A stretch of DNA of 64,000 nucleotides from Linum tenue (GCA_946122785.1 CAMGYJ010000002.1:26634492-26698491); one strand, 5' to 3'; numbered from the stretch's first letter, positions 23,401 through 36,373 are shown. The notes: generated by a model from the letters alone, not told the origin. Made by a program: numbers and translations.

Positions 23401-25420
23401 AAAGCACAAGTATTCAGTAAAACCCTGTCACATCTACTTATACCTAGACAATGAAGGCACTGATGACCAATTACTTGGTTTTGAAAGGAGACAAAGTATC
23501 AACCACAAATCTTTGGTTCAATTACAGTGCATAATACTCCCTCCCAACTAAAAGGACACTATTATAGCACTGTTCGTGTTGATCCAGTGGCCTCAAAATG
23601 GCAGCAACTTCAAGCAGTTAGTAAAGGCAGCAATGATATATGTCAAAGAAAGTAATTCATCCAAGAGCATAACAATAAAAAAAAAATAACATTCTCACTT
23701 TGCATGATGTGTACTGCTCTTGCAATGACTTGAATTGACCCCTTAGGTTCCCAAGGTTTTCCACTAGAGCAACTTTCTCTTGTTCTGCACGCTTGAGATT
23801 TTCGTGTGTCATATCAAGATCTGTCTGAAGTTTAGTGTTATATAGCTGTAAGCTTGAATTATACTCTTGTAACAGCTTGTACATGTCATTCACTGAAGTT
23901 ATCTGCACAGGCCAAGAAACCCAGAAAGGTACGAAAGCTAAGTGACCTCTCTTAAATGATCAGCACAAAGCACATGTTTACTACTATGATGCATTTCTTC
24001 AATTACCCGCTGATTCGCACTTTGGAGCTCTCCTTGAACCTTACCAAGCTCCTCAGAGATGGATGCTTGCGACTTCTCTGTTTCAGTTCTGGCCTCTTTC
24101 TCTTTCGAAAGAGAATCTATTGCAGCCTGGTAGTTTCATGACAGGATTTGGGTTAAGCATGGCGACAAAAAGAAAAGCTAATCGACACTTCCAGAGAACG
24201 TCAGAGGACATGTCTGCCCCTACCATCTTCTCTAATTCTTCCTTGGAGAGTTTATCTTGTAAAGAAGCAAGACTCTTTCTCAACTCCACAATGATCAAAT
24301 TCAGTTCTTCTTCCTTGTTCTTCAAGACCAATTCTGCAATCAATAGCAACAATGTTTGCATCAGGAGACACATTCAGAAATTTCAGAAGAAACAAAAGGC
24401 TGTTAGGAAACAAAAATAGTTAATCCAACCTGATTCAGCACATCTACCCTCAGCAAATTCCAATGCGGTAAGCAATTTCTCCTGCTCAAACAGGTAATTC
24501 CCTTCTACATCTTGAAACCATCTTATACAAAGCCTCAGCCTCCTTATATAGTCTAACATAGTTTCACACCTCTCCTGCAAAGAAAAACATTATTGGGTTT
24601 GCCAAGTTTTTTGCCATCAGAAAACAAGAACTACTGACCAGGACCACCTTTTGACGACAACCTCAAAACCCCATATAAAAAAGCAAAAAACTTGGCTAAC
24701 CTTGTAATTGTACTTGCTCTTGTATCTCATTTTCTCATTCAACAAAGTCTCAACATCCTCTCTAGTGAACTCAATGTTGGCACCATACTCTGATCCAGCA
24801 TTACTTGGCGGGTCACTACTGGGAGCAAGCTCCTGTTCCCCATTCACAATAGAGAATGCTAGCCTCATCCTTCCACTAACATTTCCTGTTCCAACCATTT
24901 TATCAGCTCCAAGCTTACTACACCTTCTGTGTGAACTCAGCTCATGGCCTCCAATAGACTTCCTCTATATTCAATCCACCCCATGAGAACAAATAAAACG
25001 GAAAGTTACAGTCAGAAAAACAAAAAGATTCTCAAGTTCAGCCAGAGCAGAGCACCCATATTCTCAAACAAACATCGCTTTTGAAAGGAAAGAAAGAAAA
25101 ACAAGAGACAAGAAAGCGAAAGAAGAGAAACTGTGAGAGGGTGCGTGTAGTACAGCCTCAATCCAGCGGGGAAGCCTGGAAACGTACGTCACACAAACAC
25201 ACTAGAATGACAAAAAGGAGGAGAAAAGGGGAGCAGGAGAGAGAGAGAGACCCACATGAAAGAGGAACAAAGGAAGCCAAACCCAGATCTCAGAACCCCC
25301 AAAAAGACAGGGGGAAGAAGAAAAATGGAAAAAAGAAAGAAAGCTTACACGTGAAGAAGGCAGAGTAGCAGAAATGGGCATGGAGTTGAGTGGTGGCTTG
25401 TTCTGGTTTTTACAAGCCAT
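20091..25420 (-). CDS. ATK3: Kinesin-14 with C-terminal motor, ATK3-like
   Basis: A minus-strand gene of many exons. Exon 1 (25420-25349) gives [14 protein letters not shown]. Exons 2 and 3 (24964-24701, 24574-24430) are followed by coiled-coil exons (for example [20 protein letters not shown] near 23890 and [16 protein letters not shown] near 22640). The neck and start of the motor, [15 protein letters not shown], lies near 22040. The P-loop GQTGSGKT lies near 21540-21565, switch I-type NEQSSRSH near 20870, and switch II-type DLAGSERL near 20650. The C-terminus is [10 protein letters not shown]...RFSLG. This matches minus-end-directed spindle kinesins ATK1/2/3/5. ATK3 is chosen from gene order. 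All motor motifs are present. One intron of about 1 kb spans about 22720-23690. Confidence 0.93.
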
Positions 25421-26240
25421 CTTAAGAGAGAGAGAGTGAGTGAGTATTTGAAGTCTCCCTCCCAACTATTTTTTTCCCAGTGGCAGTGGGTAGAACTTAG
25501 AAGAAGAAAAAATATTAAAAAAGTATAAAATTCGCAGAGAGATTGCAGGTGACTTGTTGCAAGCGGTGGGGGCTTTGATTGCATCCAAAGCGAAATATTC
25601 TGAATCAGAGCCGTTGCTTTGATGAGCAGCAAGGAATAGGAATGAGATTGAGACTATCCATCCAAACAACAAAAACCCAAAACCAGAGAAAATAATACGA
25701 AAAAACTAATCTGTGCAGATGCAGAGAGGAGCGAGGAGAGCAAAATCTAGCTGAAGACGAGGGCCAAGGTCAATATTGAATATTCTCTGTTTTTTTTTCC
25801 TCTTTTTTGGGGGTTTTGTAATTTGAATTTATTTTTATCTTATGGGGTTCCGGTAATTCTTATGTGTTTTTCTTCTGTTAAGATTTGTGACAAATGTAAA
25901 GAATTGGTACGGGTACCTAAAAAAAAAATAAGGAATTGGAATTGAATATGATATATTGTGGGTACAGTACAATTGGGGTTGGTACATTTTTTAAAAAAGT
26001 TTGTGATAGGCGGCATCCCGAGATGGGAATCTCGTTGACATTATGCTTCACCCATTTTGCCCTTCTCATTTAGCACATATTATGTACATGCCCCTCTTTC
26101 TTGTAGGCCATTAGCAAGGTTGTGAATCCGGTTTGACTTATTGGCCTGATCGAGCAAGTGGGTAGAGGATTAATGAGTTGATTGAAGTAGTCCAGTTTAG
26201 TCCGGATTTCTATGAAGAGTTGTGGAAAATCCTAATATGT
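25421..26240. other. Kinesin promoter side, gene-free
   Basis: About 820 bases upstream of the kinesin ATG, with purine/pyrimidine-rich leader sequence (a GAGAGTGAGTGAG run near 25428) and T-homopolymers near 25789-25806. No further gene is seen. Confidence 0.6.
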
Positions 26241-26241
26241 G

Positions 26242-26475
26242 TTACATTTTCAGACAATCATTTGAATACTGAAATGCCAAGGTGAGGCTAGCATGCTGAT
26301 GGTTGTGGTGGCCGGTACTCTGGAGTAGTGCAACAGCCATCTTGGAATCAAGTTGCAGCTCCACTTGGTGATAACCTGCTTCGCACGCTATCTCAAGGCC
26401 CTTCATCCCCACCCCGCCAAATCTATGCTCAAGTGATGATATATTTATCATATTCATCGCATAGGATCCTAACAA
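26242..26475 (-). pseudogene. Fragment of a reverse-transcriptase-associated RNase H domain
   Basis: The minus-strand frame includes GLEIACEAGYHQVELQLDSK followed by MAVALLQS. This matches the plant RVT_3-type RNase H pattern, in which an alpha-helix ending in EA or A-G is followed by V-x-L-x-x-DS-x-x-AV. Only about 70 residues survive and no catalytic partner residues lie on either side, so it is a dead piece of a LINE or similar retroelement. Confidence 0.5.
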
Positions 26476-26495
26476 GCGATCACAGTCTCTAAGGG

Positions 26496-26713
26496 TGTTG
26501 GACTGTATTTTTTGTACACTTTATTATGAGTACCATTTAGTAATTTGGTTAATCCCCGATTACCCTAGGTTACACGGTTAAGGGGTAATTAGTAGGGTTA
26601 ACCCTTTTGTCATCTCTGTAACTTTGAGGCTCAATTTCTGTTCGGCCAAACTATAGTGAAACCCTCTCTGAGAGCTTTGCTCTCCGTGGATTAGTCCCGT
26701 TCATCGGGGATAC
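26496..26713 (+). mobile_element. Copia-type LTR, left part, split by the Gypsy insertion
   Basis: The stretch beginning TGTTGGACTG at 26496 reads into a leader-like region and stops at GATAC (26709-26713), where the Gypsy element begins. It resumes with GATAC at 36930 and ends ...TTTTACA at 36982. A perfect TGGTATCAGAGC primer-binding site follows directly. A TG...CA unit of about 265 bp ending at an initiator-Met primer site is an LTR, most likely Copia-type. The left edge is my best guess from TGTT. Confidence 0.7.
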
Positions 26714-27257
26714 TGTTGGGACAATCATTAAGGCATATGGGCCTCCGAGCCCATGACCACTAAAAAGCCCAATAAAGCAAACAAGCCCAATCCAGAGGAT
26801 TGGGAGGCGGTCTACCCGTCGCACCTAATAAGACCGCCCAGCATACAACGGAAACAAAGCAGGACGCCCGACAGAGGATATAGTCAACGTCCTGACAACA
26901 AGGTACGGATACTGAACAAAGTACGGACCTGACCAAGCATTTATGAGAAGTCAGAGGCGGTTGAGGACCGCCCGACACAGCGTCAGGCCGCCCGACATAA
27001 CGTAACTTGTCCTCACTCCTAGGCCCAACTAGTATAAATACCCATCAACGGATCACATTTTTGGTAACTTCTATCTAGTCAATTCTCTCTCTTATTCATT
27101 CTATCCACTTCTCTCACTAACTTAGGCATCGGAGGAGGTCCCAGGGCTCCCCTGAGGACCTTTGTTGCAGGACTTCGAAGGTCGCCTCTCATCCTCCTAA
27201 GACCGCACGGAGACAGTGAAGCCTCGCAAACCGCCCGGTACTTTCCAGGCATAAACA
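26714..27257 (+). repeat. 5' LTR of Tat-type Ty3/Gypsy element
   Basis: 544 bp, beginning TGTTGGGACAATC and ending GGCATAAACA. It matches the copy at 36386-36929 at all but about 12 positions counted by eye (about 2%), and the differences are mostly transitions. It is flanked on the left by the target duplication GATAC. It contains the promoter; 'ctagtataaataccc' near 27031-27045 is a good TATA box. Confidence 0.95.
27029..27048 (+). promoter_or_regulatory. TATA box of the Gypsy 5' LTR
   Basis: The sequence 'agtataaatacccatc' lies about 210 bases before the 5' LTR's end, the normal place for the U3/R promoter of a plant LTR retrotransposon. The same box is present in the 3' LTR near 36703-36717. 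Confidence 0.6.
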
Positions 27258-27258
27258 T

Positions 27259-27277
27259 TTTGGCGCCCACCGTGGGG
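27259..27277 (+). promoter_or_regulatory. Primer-binding site complementary to tRNA-Lys(CTT)
   Basis: TGGCGCCCACCGTGGGGC, two bases after the 5' LTR, is the exact complement of the last 18 bases (including CCA) of plant tRNA-Lys(CTT) as I remember it. It would prime minus-strand DNA synthesis. The two-base spacing between the LTR end and the primer site is usual for plant elements. Confidence 0.8.
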
Positions 27278-27303
27278 CCTCTCTACTTCGTCACCGGGAA
27301 AAG

Positions 27304-30300
27304 ATGGGAGACGACTTTGAAACCCCGCTCAAGGGTATGACCGAGAACAACACCCTCCGAGGTCTATCGCCGAGAGTTGAAGATGAATCAGAGCTTGAAG
27401 AGGTAGTCAAAAGCCAAGGCGTACAAATTGCAAGCATGCAGGATAGTCTGTCGCAAATCCTCCAGCTGTTGAAGACAAGGGAAGACCCGCCCGAGGGGTC
27501 GAAGGGAAGAACTCGAGAAGAAAAGCTAAAGGGCGCCCTGATCCTCGACAGCCCTGCCCGGACAGAAGGCGGGGGACAGGAGGCAGACGATGCCGATCTG
27601 GGCTTCCTCGAGGAACACCTACGGTCAACTTACGGGAAACACAAAAGCCCCAACGTCCTTCAAAACCCGCTCTCTAAAGAGCTGTTCAAAACCCCAGTAC
27701 CGCCAAATTTCTCCTCCCTTGGACTACCCGCATATAACGGGACCTCAGTTCCCGCAGACCACCTTTGTGTCTTCATGTTGAAGATGCAACTCATCAACGC
27801 CACAGACTCTGATTTGTGCCGCGCGTTTCCCGTCACCTTCAGCGGTCAATGCCGGACATGGTATACTTCCCTCCCGGAAGGGGTGATAGAAAACTTCGAA
27901 CAATTCGCGATGCTTTTCTCCACAAAGTTTGCGTCCCAGCGGCGGCGCAAACTCACGGTCTCGGCACTCATAAATTGCAGACAAAAGAAAGAGGAGTCGC
28001 TCGCGGAGTTCTATGACTGATGGAATGCGATCGCTTGCGAAATAGACGGTATCTCCTCGGTCGTAGCCGCCGGAAACCTCAGAATATCGACGACCAGCAT
28101 CGAGCTCAAGAGAACGTTGATAAAAAAGGAAGCCATGTTAACCTCATGGTCAGACTTGGATCAATTGGTAAGAAGAGCTATCTTGCTTGAAGAGGCTCTC
28201 GCCACCGACGATAGAAGCCATCAGGGACGATCCCGAAACGATCCACAAGAGCGGTCGGACGCTCGACGTGGAAGGCGGTCTCCCGAGCGGAAATCGTATC
28301 GCAACCGGTACACAGACCGTGACAGTAAAAGAGAGGTCTACTCCACCGAACGAGAAAGAGGAAGAGAAAGACGAAGGAGCGGGAGAAAACCGGAGGCGTC
28401 CTCCGGACAAGAACCACAGGAAGGGAAAAAGTGGTGCGACTGGCATCAAATGGCGACTCATGACACCACGGAGTGCAGAGAATTCAAAGCCAGCTTGAAG
28501 TACTTAGCTCCGGGGGATCTACGTAACCGCCTCGAAACACAACGAAATCATCGGGGCAACTCTCAAGAGGGACGGGAAGACTTCCTCACCCCAGAGGCGG
28601 ACAAACCAAGAAGAGCTCGTAAAGAAAGGTCCAGATCGCCCACAAGGAACAAGATCATCTCGCCACAGAGGCAGTCTCCCACATATCGACCCCCAAGAGG
28701 AGATGACGAGGGCATGGAGATCATTACGATCGTAGGAGGTAGGAAGCGGCCCAGAACGGAAGCTGACCGCCTAAGCCACTGCTTAAGCGTCCAACGCCGG
28801 GTGCCGTCGGACGTCACCTTCCTACCCTCAGAGCTGGCTAAAGAGGAGAACTCAGAAGACCCCTTAGTCATCTCGTTCCGAACCGACAAGTTCAAAGTCA
28901 CAAGAGCTCTCGTCGACAATGGGAGCTCCGCCGATATCATCTTCTACTCAGCGCTCCGAGGCATGAAGAAGAGTATCCAAGACCTCAACCCCTCAAACAC
29001 CAGCTTAGTAGGGTTTTCGGGAACGAAGGTCCGTGTCTTTGGGTCAATCACTCTCAAGGTCACCATAGGCGAGGGAGGAATCACCAAAACCAAGCAGGTG
29101 GAGTTCCATGTGGCGGATTGTCCTTCGGCGTACAATGCCATTATGGGACGCGGTTTCCTAGCTTCATTCGAGGCGGTGGCTTCCACGTGCCATCAAATGC
29201 TGAAATTCCCAAGTGGAGGGCAGACAGGACGCGTTCGAGGCAACGCGAAAGAGGCAAATGAGTGCTATCAAGCGACCATTGAACGCCTGGAAGTCGACCT
29301 CGTCGACGCCAGGGACGACGTTCCTCGACCTGAAGCCGTAGAGGGCGATATTGCGGTCCCCCTAAACGAAGAGCAACCAGACAAGACCGTCTGCATCTCG
29401 GCACATTTGGCCGCCGAAGAAGCCCAGAAGCTATTGACACTCCTCCAAGAGTACCAAGACCTCTTTGCTTGGGGACCGGAAGACATGCCCGGCGTCCCCC
29501 GAAAGGTCTCAGAGCACCATCTCTCAGTCAAAAGCAAAGCACGGCCAATACAACAACGGAGAAGACACCTATCCGTTGAAAAACAAATGGCTCTCGAAGA
29601 GGAAGTGCGAAGACTGCTCAAAGCGGGGTTCATCCGAGAGGTAAAGTACCCCACGTGGCTTTCAAACCCAGTCTTCGTACGCAAGGCAGGGGGCACCTGG
29701 AGAATGTGTATCGACTTCACCAGCCTCAATGCGGCATGCCCTAAGGATGCGTACCCTCTCCCACGCATTGACCAGTTGATCGATGGGACCGCCAACCATG
29801 AAGCGCTCAGCTTCCTTGACATGTTTTCGGGGTACCATCAAATCAAGATGGCGGAGGGCGACCAAGAAGCAACCGCCTTCATGACCCCGATGGGCAACTT
29901 CTGCTATGTGGTCATGCCCTTCGGACTCAAGAACGCAGGGGCAACCTATCAACGAATGGTGGACGCGGTCTTCAAAGATCAAATGGGAAGGAACGTGGAA
30001 GCTTATGTTGATGATGTGCTAGTCAAGAGCAAGAAAGCCAGCGACCACCTCTCTGACCTACGGGAGACCTTCGAAACCATGAGACAGAAGAATCTGAGGC
30101 TCAATCCACTCAAATGCGTCTTCGGGGCTGAAGCGGGGAAATTCCTTGGCTTCATGATCACAAAGCGATGCATAGAAGCCAATCCAAAGCAGATCGAGGC
30201 TATCCGCAACCTGAAGCCTCCGAAGACGATCAAGGAAATCCAGGCGTTCAACGGCAAGATGGCCGCATTGGGACGATTTATTCCGCGGTCTGCAGACAAG

Positions 30301-32547
30301 TGCTCCCCTTTCTTCCAAATGCTGAAGAAGTCGGCCTCAAGACTTCAGTGGGGAGCAGAATGTGACAAAGCTTTCGCTCTATTGACAAACCAGCTCAGCT
30401 CCCCCCCAATCTTAAGCGCCCATGTAGGCGGCGACCGGCTTTATCTCTACCTCGCGGTGTCGGAACAGGTTGTGAGCTCCTCCTTAGTACGAAGAGCGCA
30501 AGACGGCTCCGACCAGCCCGTCTACTACGTGAGCAAAGCGCTTCTACCCGCCGAGACAAGATACATGCCGGTCGAAAAAGAGGTCCTCGCCGTCGCCTCA
30601 GCAGCCAGAAAACTAAGACCATATTTCCAGGGACATCCCATCACGGTGTTAACCAATCTGCCTCTCAAAAGCGTCATGCGGGGCATGGACGCATCGGGAA
30701 GACTGACAAAGTGGGCGGTCGAACTCAGCGAGTATGACATTGAATATGCTCCAAGACCAGCCATCAAGGGCCAAGTCCTGGCCGATTTCATCGCCGAAGG
30801 CTTCTCTATCATCTCCCCTCCCTCCGATGAGCGCAACCAGATCTGGCGTCTGCACGTTGACGGAGCAGCGGGAAAAACCGCCTCGGGGGCAGGGATAGTC
30901 ATAGAGTCGCCCAACAGAGTCATCCATGAAATCTCTCTACGATTCAAAGACATCAAGACCAACAACGCCGCAGAATACGAAGCCCTCATCAATGGACTTG
31001 CGGTGCTCACCAATCTGGGCGCATCCGACGTGCATATCTACTCTGATTCCCTCCTGGTGGTGCAACAAGTACATGAGGCATTCGAAGTCAAGGATGAGGC
31101 GCTGGCCGTCCTAGCCGGCAAGGTCAGGAGCGCCCTAGCACAGCTAAGCTCCTGGAAGCTCGAGCACGTTCGAAGGGACGATAACCAGCATGCCGATGCG
31201 CTCTCCAAACTGGCGACCGCTATGGACTTCGAGGGCGACCGCCGCGTCACGGTTACCAAAGAAGGAGATCTCCCAGGAGAAGTCATGGCAATAGGAGACG
31301 CATCAGACTGGAGAACGTCCCTATTCCAATATTTGGAACATGATGTCACCCCACGGCACCCAGTGGAGCGGAAAGCGCTCAAATGAAAGGCGGTAAGGTA
31401 CACCATCATAGATGGGCAACTTTGCAAAAGATCGTTCTCCGGCGCCTACCTGAAGTGCCTCGGTCCAGAAGAAGCAAAGTGGACGCTTCGGGCAATTCAC
31501 GAGGGGACGTGCGCGACTCATGCGGGTCCCAGGTCGCTCGAGAGAACGGTCCTCCTGCAAGGGTACTATTGGCCCACGGTCAAAAAAGATGCTTCAGACA
31601 TCGTTCGGAAATGCCATGCGTGCCAAGTCCATGCCTCCAAACATCACCTGCCTAGCTCCGAGCTACAAAGCGTCGTGGGACCCTGGCCGTTCGCTAGATG
31701 GGGTCTCGATCTTCTGGGTCCTTTTCCCACGGCTCCGTTGGGCAAGAAGTATTTGGTGGTAGCGGTGGATTACTTCACCAAATGGATAGAGGCCGAACCG
31801 CTGGAAACAATCACGAGTGCCCGAGTGCAGAAGTTTGTGTTCAACAATATCATGATCCGCTTTGGCATCCCGCAGTCAATTGTCACCGACCACGGTACGC
31901 AATTCGACTGCAAGCCGTTCGAAAATTTCTGTGCCAGAAACCGCATTACATGCACAATGGCCTCCGTGGCATATCCACAAACGAACGGCCAAGCTGAGGC
32001 ATCCAACAAGCTGATCCTACAAGGGCTGAAGAAGCGTCTAAAGGACGCCAAAGGGGCATGGGTAAGTGAACTCCCGCATATCCTGTGGGCACACCGCACG
32101 ACCCACAAGACCGCTACGGGCGAAACCCCATTTGCTCTGACATATGGTTCTGAAGCGGTCGCACCCGAGGAGCTGAATCTTCCCTCCCTTCGTGTCCAAG
32201 CATACGACCCGGAGTCTAACCACCAGAATCTCTTGGAGCAATTGGACATGGTTGAGTCCCGCCGAGATGCAGCTCTGGAACGCATTCTCAGCGAAAAGGC
32301 AAAAGTGGCCGCCTCTTTCAACAAGAGGGTGAAGCCACGCCCCCTTGAAGAAGGAGATATGGTGCTCAAAAGAGATTTCCAAAAGAAAGACGAGCATGGA
32401 AAATTGGCCGCCACCTGGGAAGGCCCATTCCTCATCGGAGAAAAGACAGGTCCCAACACCTTCAGACTCGCCACCATGGAGGGCGATCCCGTCTCCAAAA
32501 CTTGGAACGGAATGCATCTAAGGAAGTACTATTCAGAGGCGGTCTAA
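27304..32547 (+). pseudogene. gag-pol polyprotein of the Tat element, two in-frame stops
   Basis: One reading frame runs from the ATG at 27304 to the TAA at 32545-32547 (about 1,747 codons), broken by TGA at 28018-28020 and TGA at 31384-31386. Domains in order: capsid region; zinc-knuckle-like WCDWHQMATHDTTEC (about 28431-28480); aspartic protease VDNGSSADI (about 28912); reverse transcriptase with YVDD at 30004-30015; first RNase H (YLYLAVSEQVVSSSL to VLTNLPLKS); second RNase H (LHVDGAAG, NNAAEYEAL, IYSDSLL; about 30847-31050); and integrase with an HHCC finger (IHEGTC..H to KCHACQ) and D, D and E in WGLDLLGP, TDHGTQFD and NGQAEASN. Both breaks are single TGA codons with the frame continuing past them, so they look like recent point mutations. 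Confidence 0.93.
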
Positions 32548-33252
32548 AGCCCCTTATATGACTGCTAGGACATTTTAGTGGTGCGGGAAGTCTCCCCCCA
32601 CTCGTAATCATGTAATAGTCGCCATCTGGTGACTACTTTTGCCCACATCTAGTTAGTGGTCAAGGAGCACTCGTTCCACTTGTAACAGTGTATCGGTCGC
32701 TATCAAGTGACCGCCTTTTCCCAAAGTAATACACTTGCATTTTGCACAACGAATCAAGTAATAAACGCCATCCGGTGATTACTTGAGCACCTCACGCAAA
32801 GGGGCAATACACGGGCTCTAGCTGCATATCTTTCCCTCCCCAAGCGCGCGACCCGTCGCCATACATAGACAAGTAATTATCAATACTCTCCATAGACAAG
32901 TAATTATCAATACTCTCCATAAGCCAATTGCCACCAAACACAAACAGGAAAGCCAACAACTTTCTTCCAAAAAGAACCGCTTTCCTTGGATGCGACATGC
33001 TCCGAGCCGCCTTCTCACAAGGCGACCCTTAAGGGGAAGGACTACTACGCATCCCGCCCACGTGCCACTAAAAATAACACGAGTCAGAAAAGGTTATCAC
33101 ATAACGCCGCCCCAACGCGGTCCAGCAAGATATGTTTTTTAGCAAAGAAAACAGAAATCCGCCACATGCGGTCAAAATAACATGTTCACCCAACGAAAAA
33201 TGAAAATGCCGTGCGAAAGATTGTTCTGAGAAAGGAACAAACTAAGGGGAAA
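32548..33252. other. Noncoding spacer of the Tat element
   Basis: About 700 bases between the pol stop and the antisense ORF. It contains three loosely related 'gtaatagtcgccat-tggtgacta' phrases (about 32612, 32690 and 32757) and a perfect 27-bp tandem duplication (cataGACAAGTAATTATCA..., about 32863-32917). No open frame of note is seen. Confidence 0.7.
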
Positions 33253-35812
33253 TCAAATTCCCGGTGATCCCCCGCTCGCGGCATCACCACCCTCGGCGGT
33301 TTCTCCCTCCTCATCCGCTGCTTCCCCTTCTTCTTCCTCTTCTTCATCATCTGCTTCGGAGTTCACATCCGCATCAGTCCAACCGCCAACCGCATCCCAG
33401 ATCAGGTTTGCGTCCCAAGCCACATCGGGAGCCTCTTGGCGGAATAAATGGCGAATGGCGGCCACGACATCGCCAACAATCTTCTGATATTTAGCTTTAT
33501 CCAAATTTTGGAACTCAGCCGACGCCACATAGGCAGGACCCGCTTCAGCACGAACAGCGGCCACCTCAGCCTCGCGGCTCTCCACCAGGGCGGTCTTCTC
33601 CAGCTTGAGGGCGGCCACCTCCTTGTTCAGGGACTCTTGTTCCTCCAACAAAGTCTTCTCGATCTCCTTTGATTGCTGAAGCTTTGCTAAAAGCCCATCC
33701 CTCTCCTTGAGAACCGCCTGATGTGCTGCCTTCTCCGCAGCTAACTCTTCTCTCTGCTTTGCCAACTTTTCCTTAAAACCGCGCTCCAGCTCCGACCGCA
33801 CTTCCGCCTTCAGCGTTGCCCGCTCCTCATGGAGGCTCTTCTTCAGCTTAGCAATCTCTACTGTGTTCTCGTCCACGGTCTTTGACAGGCGGTCATTTAG
33901 CATGATGATCTGCGAGAACCCGATCTGAGCCTGAAAAGTGAAATGTCAGTAACCAAGGCATAACTTATCCAAAGCACTGGCTAACAGATACTCAATCATA
34001 CTTACTGAGAAGAAAAACTGAGAAGCGATTCCCGCCAACCGTCGATTGCACCCTTCCGAGGAAGAGGTGTACTCCGAAGGCATGACCAGACGGTCACTAA
34101 CGGTATGCAAAGCTAGCTCGGCGGCCTCAGTGCTACGACCAAAGGAGAGACTTCCACGGGCTGCGCCTGATCGGACTTCTGAGCGGTCTTTCCATGATGA
34201 ACTCCCGCTTTGGTTGGAGACGCTCCTACCCTCCCACGCTTAGCAGCCGCAGCAGAAGCAGGCGGCTCTTGCGGTCTCTTCCCAGCGGCTCTTGTCACTG
34301 GAACAGAAGCAGAGGTCCCCTCAACCACCACGCTTGGGGCCACTGTTGGAGCAGTCGGAGGAACAACGCGGTCAACAATCGTATCCGGTGAAGAAGCGGT
34401 CTCTGTCCTCATCTTCACTACCTTCTTCTTTGCTTTAGGGCGGTTGGCGGCAGCAAGATCCCGCAGCCCTGCAAAAAGAAAGCATAAGTAAAACGACATG
34501 ATAAGGAGGAACACATAAACAGTCAGGAAATTTATCACTAACCATAAAAACCACGAACGTGCTGGTACGCACTCTCTGGGCCGCTGTGCCGCACCCGTAA
34601 TTGAAAACCCTCAACGATGCGGCTCACGTGATCCTTCACCGATTGGGGAAACTGAGTGGAGGCACACCACGCGTCCTTGGTACCAACCGCATACCCAGTC
34701 AGCGGCTCCGAATCCCCGTCATACCATTTCCACGATGGTCGGGCAAAAAAGAACTCCCTGTACCAAGGTGAAGCCAACTTGGGCGATCCTTTGATAAACC
34801 CGACGTAAGCTTCCCGCCTCCCAATCGACCAGCAGTTAGTCGAATCATGAATATTGTAAATCATACGGAAGGCATCAAAAGACGGTTCTTCTCCAAGGCG
34901 GTCGCACGCAAGCCGATACATCACCGAATGAAAAATAATGGTCGGTGAAAGCCGCCCCAATGTGCAACCAAGCAAATGCAATGTCTTGGTCAGAATAGGG
35001 TCCAAGGGAAACCGTAAGCCAAGCTTCACCTGCTCCACATGGATGGGAATCCACCCAACCGGACAGGACCCGGAGCGGCTCGCTTCTGAGGGCGCCGCGT
35101 ACTGCCAATCAGAAGGGAGATTAAGCGACCTCAGGCGAAAAAGCACTTGCTCGGGCTTGAAGACCGTCTTGTGCTTCGGTCCAATAGCAAACACGTCGGC
35201 GGGAACCGGTTGACCGCCCCACATACCCTCATGACGAAATACAGTATACACAGAGTCTTTCGCGGCAATGGGAAGCGGTTCTGATCCTGCGGGTTCCACT
35301 ATTTCTAATGAGGAGGATGTACTAAGATGTGCCTCTGAGCGCACACCTTCACTGTCGACCGTCTCATCCTCATCCAGTGACAAACTATCTAAATCTACCC
35401 GACCAAAATCACCCATGTTATCCCCAACCGCGGATGAAGTGGCAATACCCCCAGCTGGTACAGGGCGGATGTTAGCAATTGAGTTATCTAAATCTAAATC
35501 AACTCCGACAAGACAATCACGCAATTCGAAACCACTCTCAACGTATAATTCTAGCTCGGATAAATCCCACACACACTCAGAGGCGGTTCGAGTGGGAGAA
35601 GAGCGGGTCATACCTTGGGAAACAGAGGCGGCTCCTCCAGAAGGTCCCGCCTTCTTCCTCAAAGGAGCGGAAGGCGACAAGGGAACCCTCGTAGCGGCCT
35701 GATTCTTCTCGGGGACCGCCTCAGAGGTTGCATGCACAAGGGGGGCCTCGACGGTGGAGGCGGCGGCGTCGCTTCCGGCGGCGGCGGAGAGGGTGCGATC
35801 GTCGCTGGACAT
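33253..35812 (-). pseudogene. Antisense ORF of Tat element ('putative gypsy type transposon' family)
   Basis: Transcribed opposite to gag-pol. Predicted exons are 35812-34543, 34468-34006 and 33930-33253, with good GT-AG borders. Exon 1 starts MSSDDRTLSAAAG and carries the conserved core (RFPLDPILTKTLHLLG, RLSPTIIFHSVMYRL, WSIGRREAYVGF) of the plant family once called 'putative gypsy type transposon'. Exon 2 is basic (KRPQEPPAS..., KKKVVKM) and changes frame near 34150: the frame used upstream stops at 34113-34115, while AAELALHTVSDRLVMPSEY continues in another frame. Exon 3 is a long coiled coil (LEEQESLNKEVAALKLEKTAL) with an acidic tail (DDEEEEEEGEAADEE). Its function is unknown; antisense ORFs here are known in Tat-lineage elements. 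Confidence 0.75.
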
Positions 35813-36373
35813 CTTCAAACGCCGCCGGAATAGTCACCAAACCCGCCGACCGAGATTCGAACCAGCAAGCCAAACGCCGAGCAAAGGGCGCGATCGCGCG
35901 AAAACCGAGAAAGAGCAGCAAAATCAGAGGAAAGAAGAAGAAGAAACCGAAAAGCAAAACACAAGGGAGTCAAAGAACTTACCTGAGGTAGCTCGGGTTT
36001 ATAAAGCTCGACAAAAGGGAGAGCTCCAACTCTGTCGGAGAAGAAGAGGGGAAGAAGACGAACAGTTTTCCAAAAGAGGAAGCAAAAATGGCGGAAAAAG
36101 GCTCTCCCAGGGCCATTTAAACGAAAGAAAAAGGTTCCAAAACCGAGGATGACGTTTCGCCTCCTCGCGTCAGAGCGCTACTCTCGAGGTGCAGCGCGTG
36201 GCATTCGCCCAGTCACTCGAAGAGGCGCGCACGCCATAAAACCGCCCCTCAGGCGATCCGACTCCACGCACGCACGACCAGCGGCAAGTGGGCGACCATG
36301 GACAAGGCGACCCATAGCCGCTTAATGATACCAAGGCAGTCAGTTAGCCGCGCGAACCTAAAGCCTCTCACGC

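Noticed and set aside
28150..32517. Long minus-strand open frames across gag-pol
   Set aside because: Shadows of the GC-richer polyprotein coding strand; they carry no domain.
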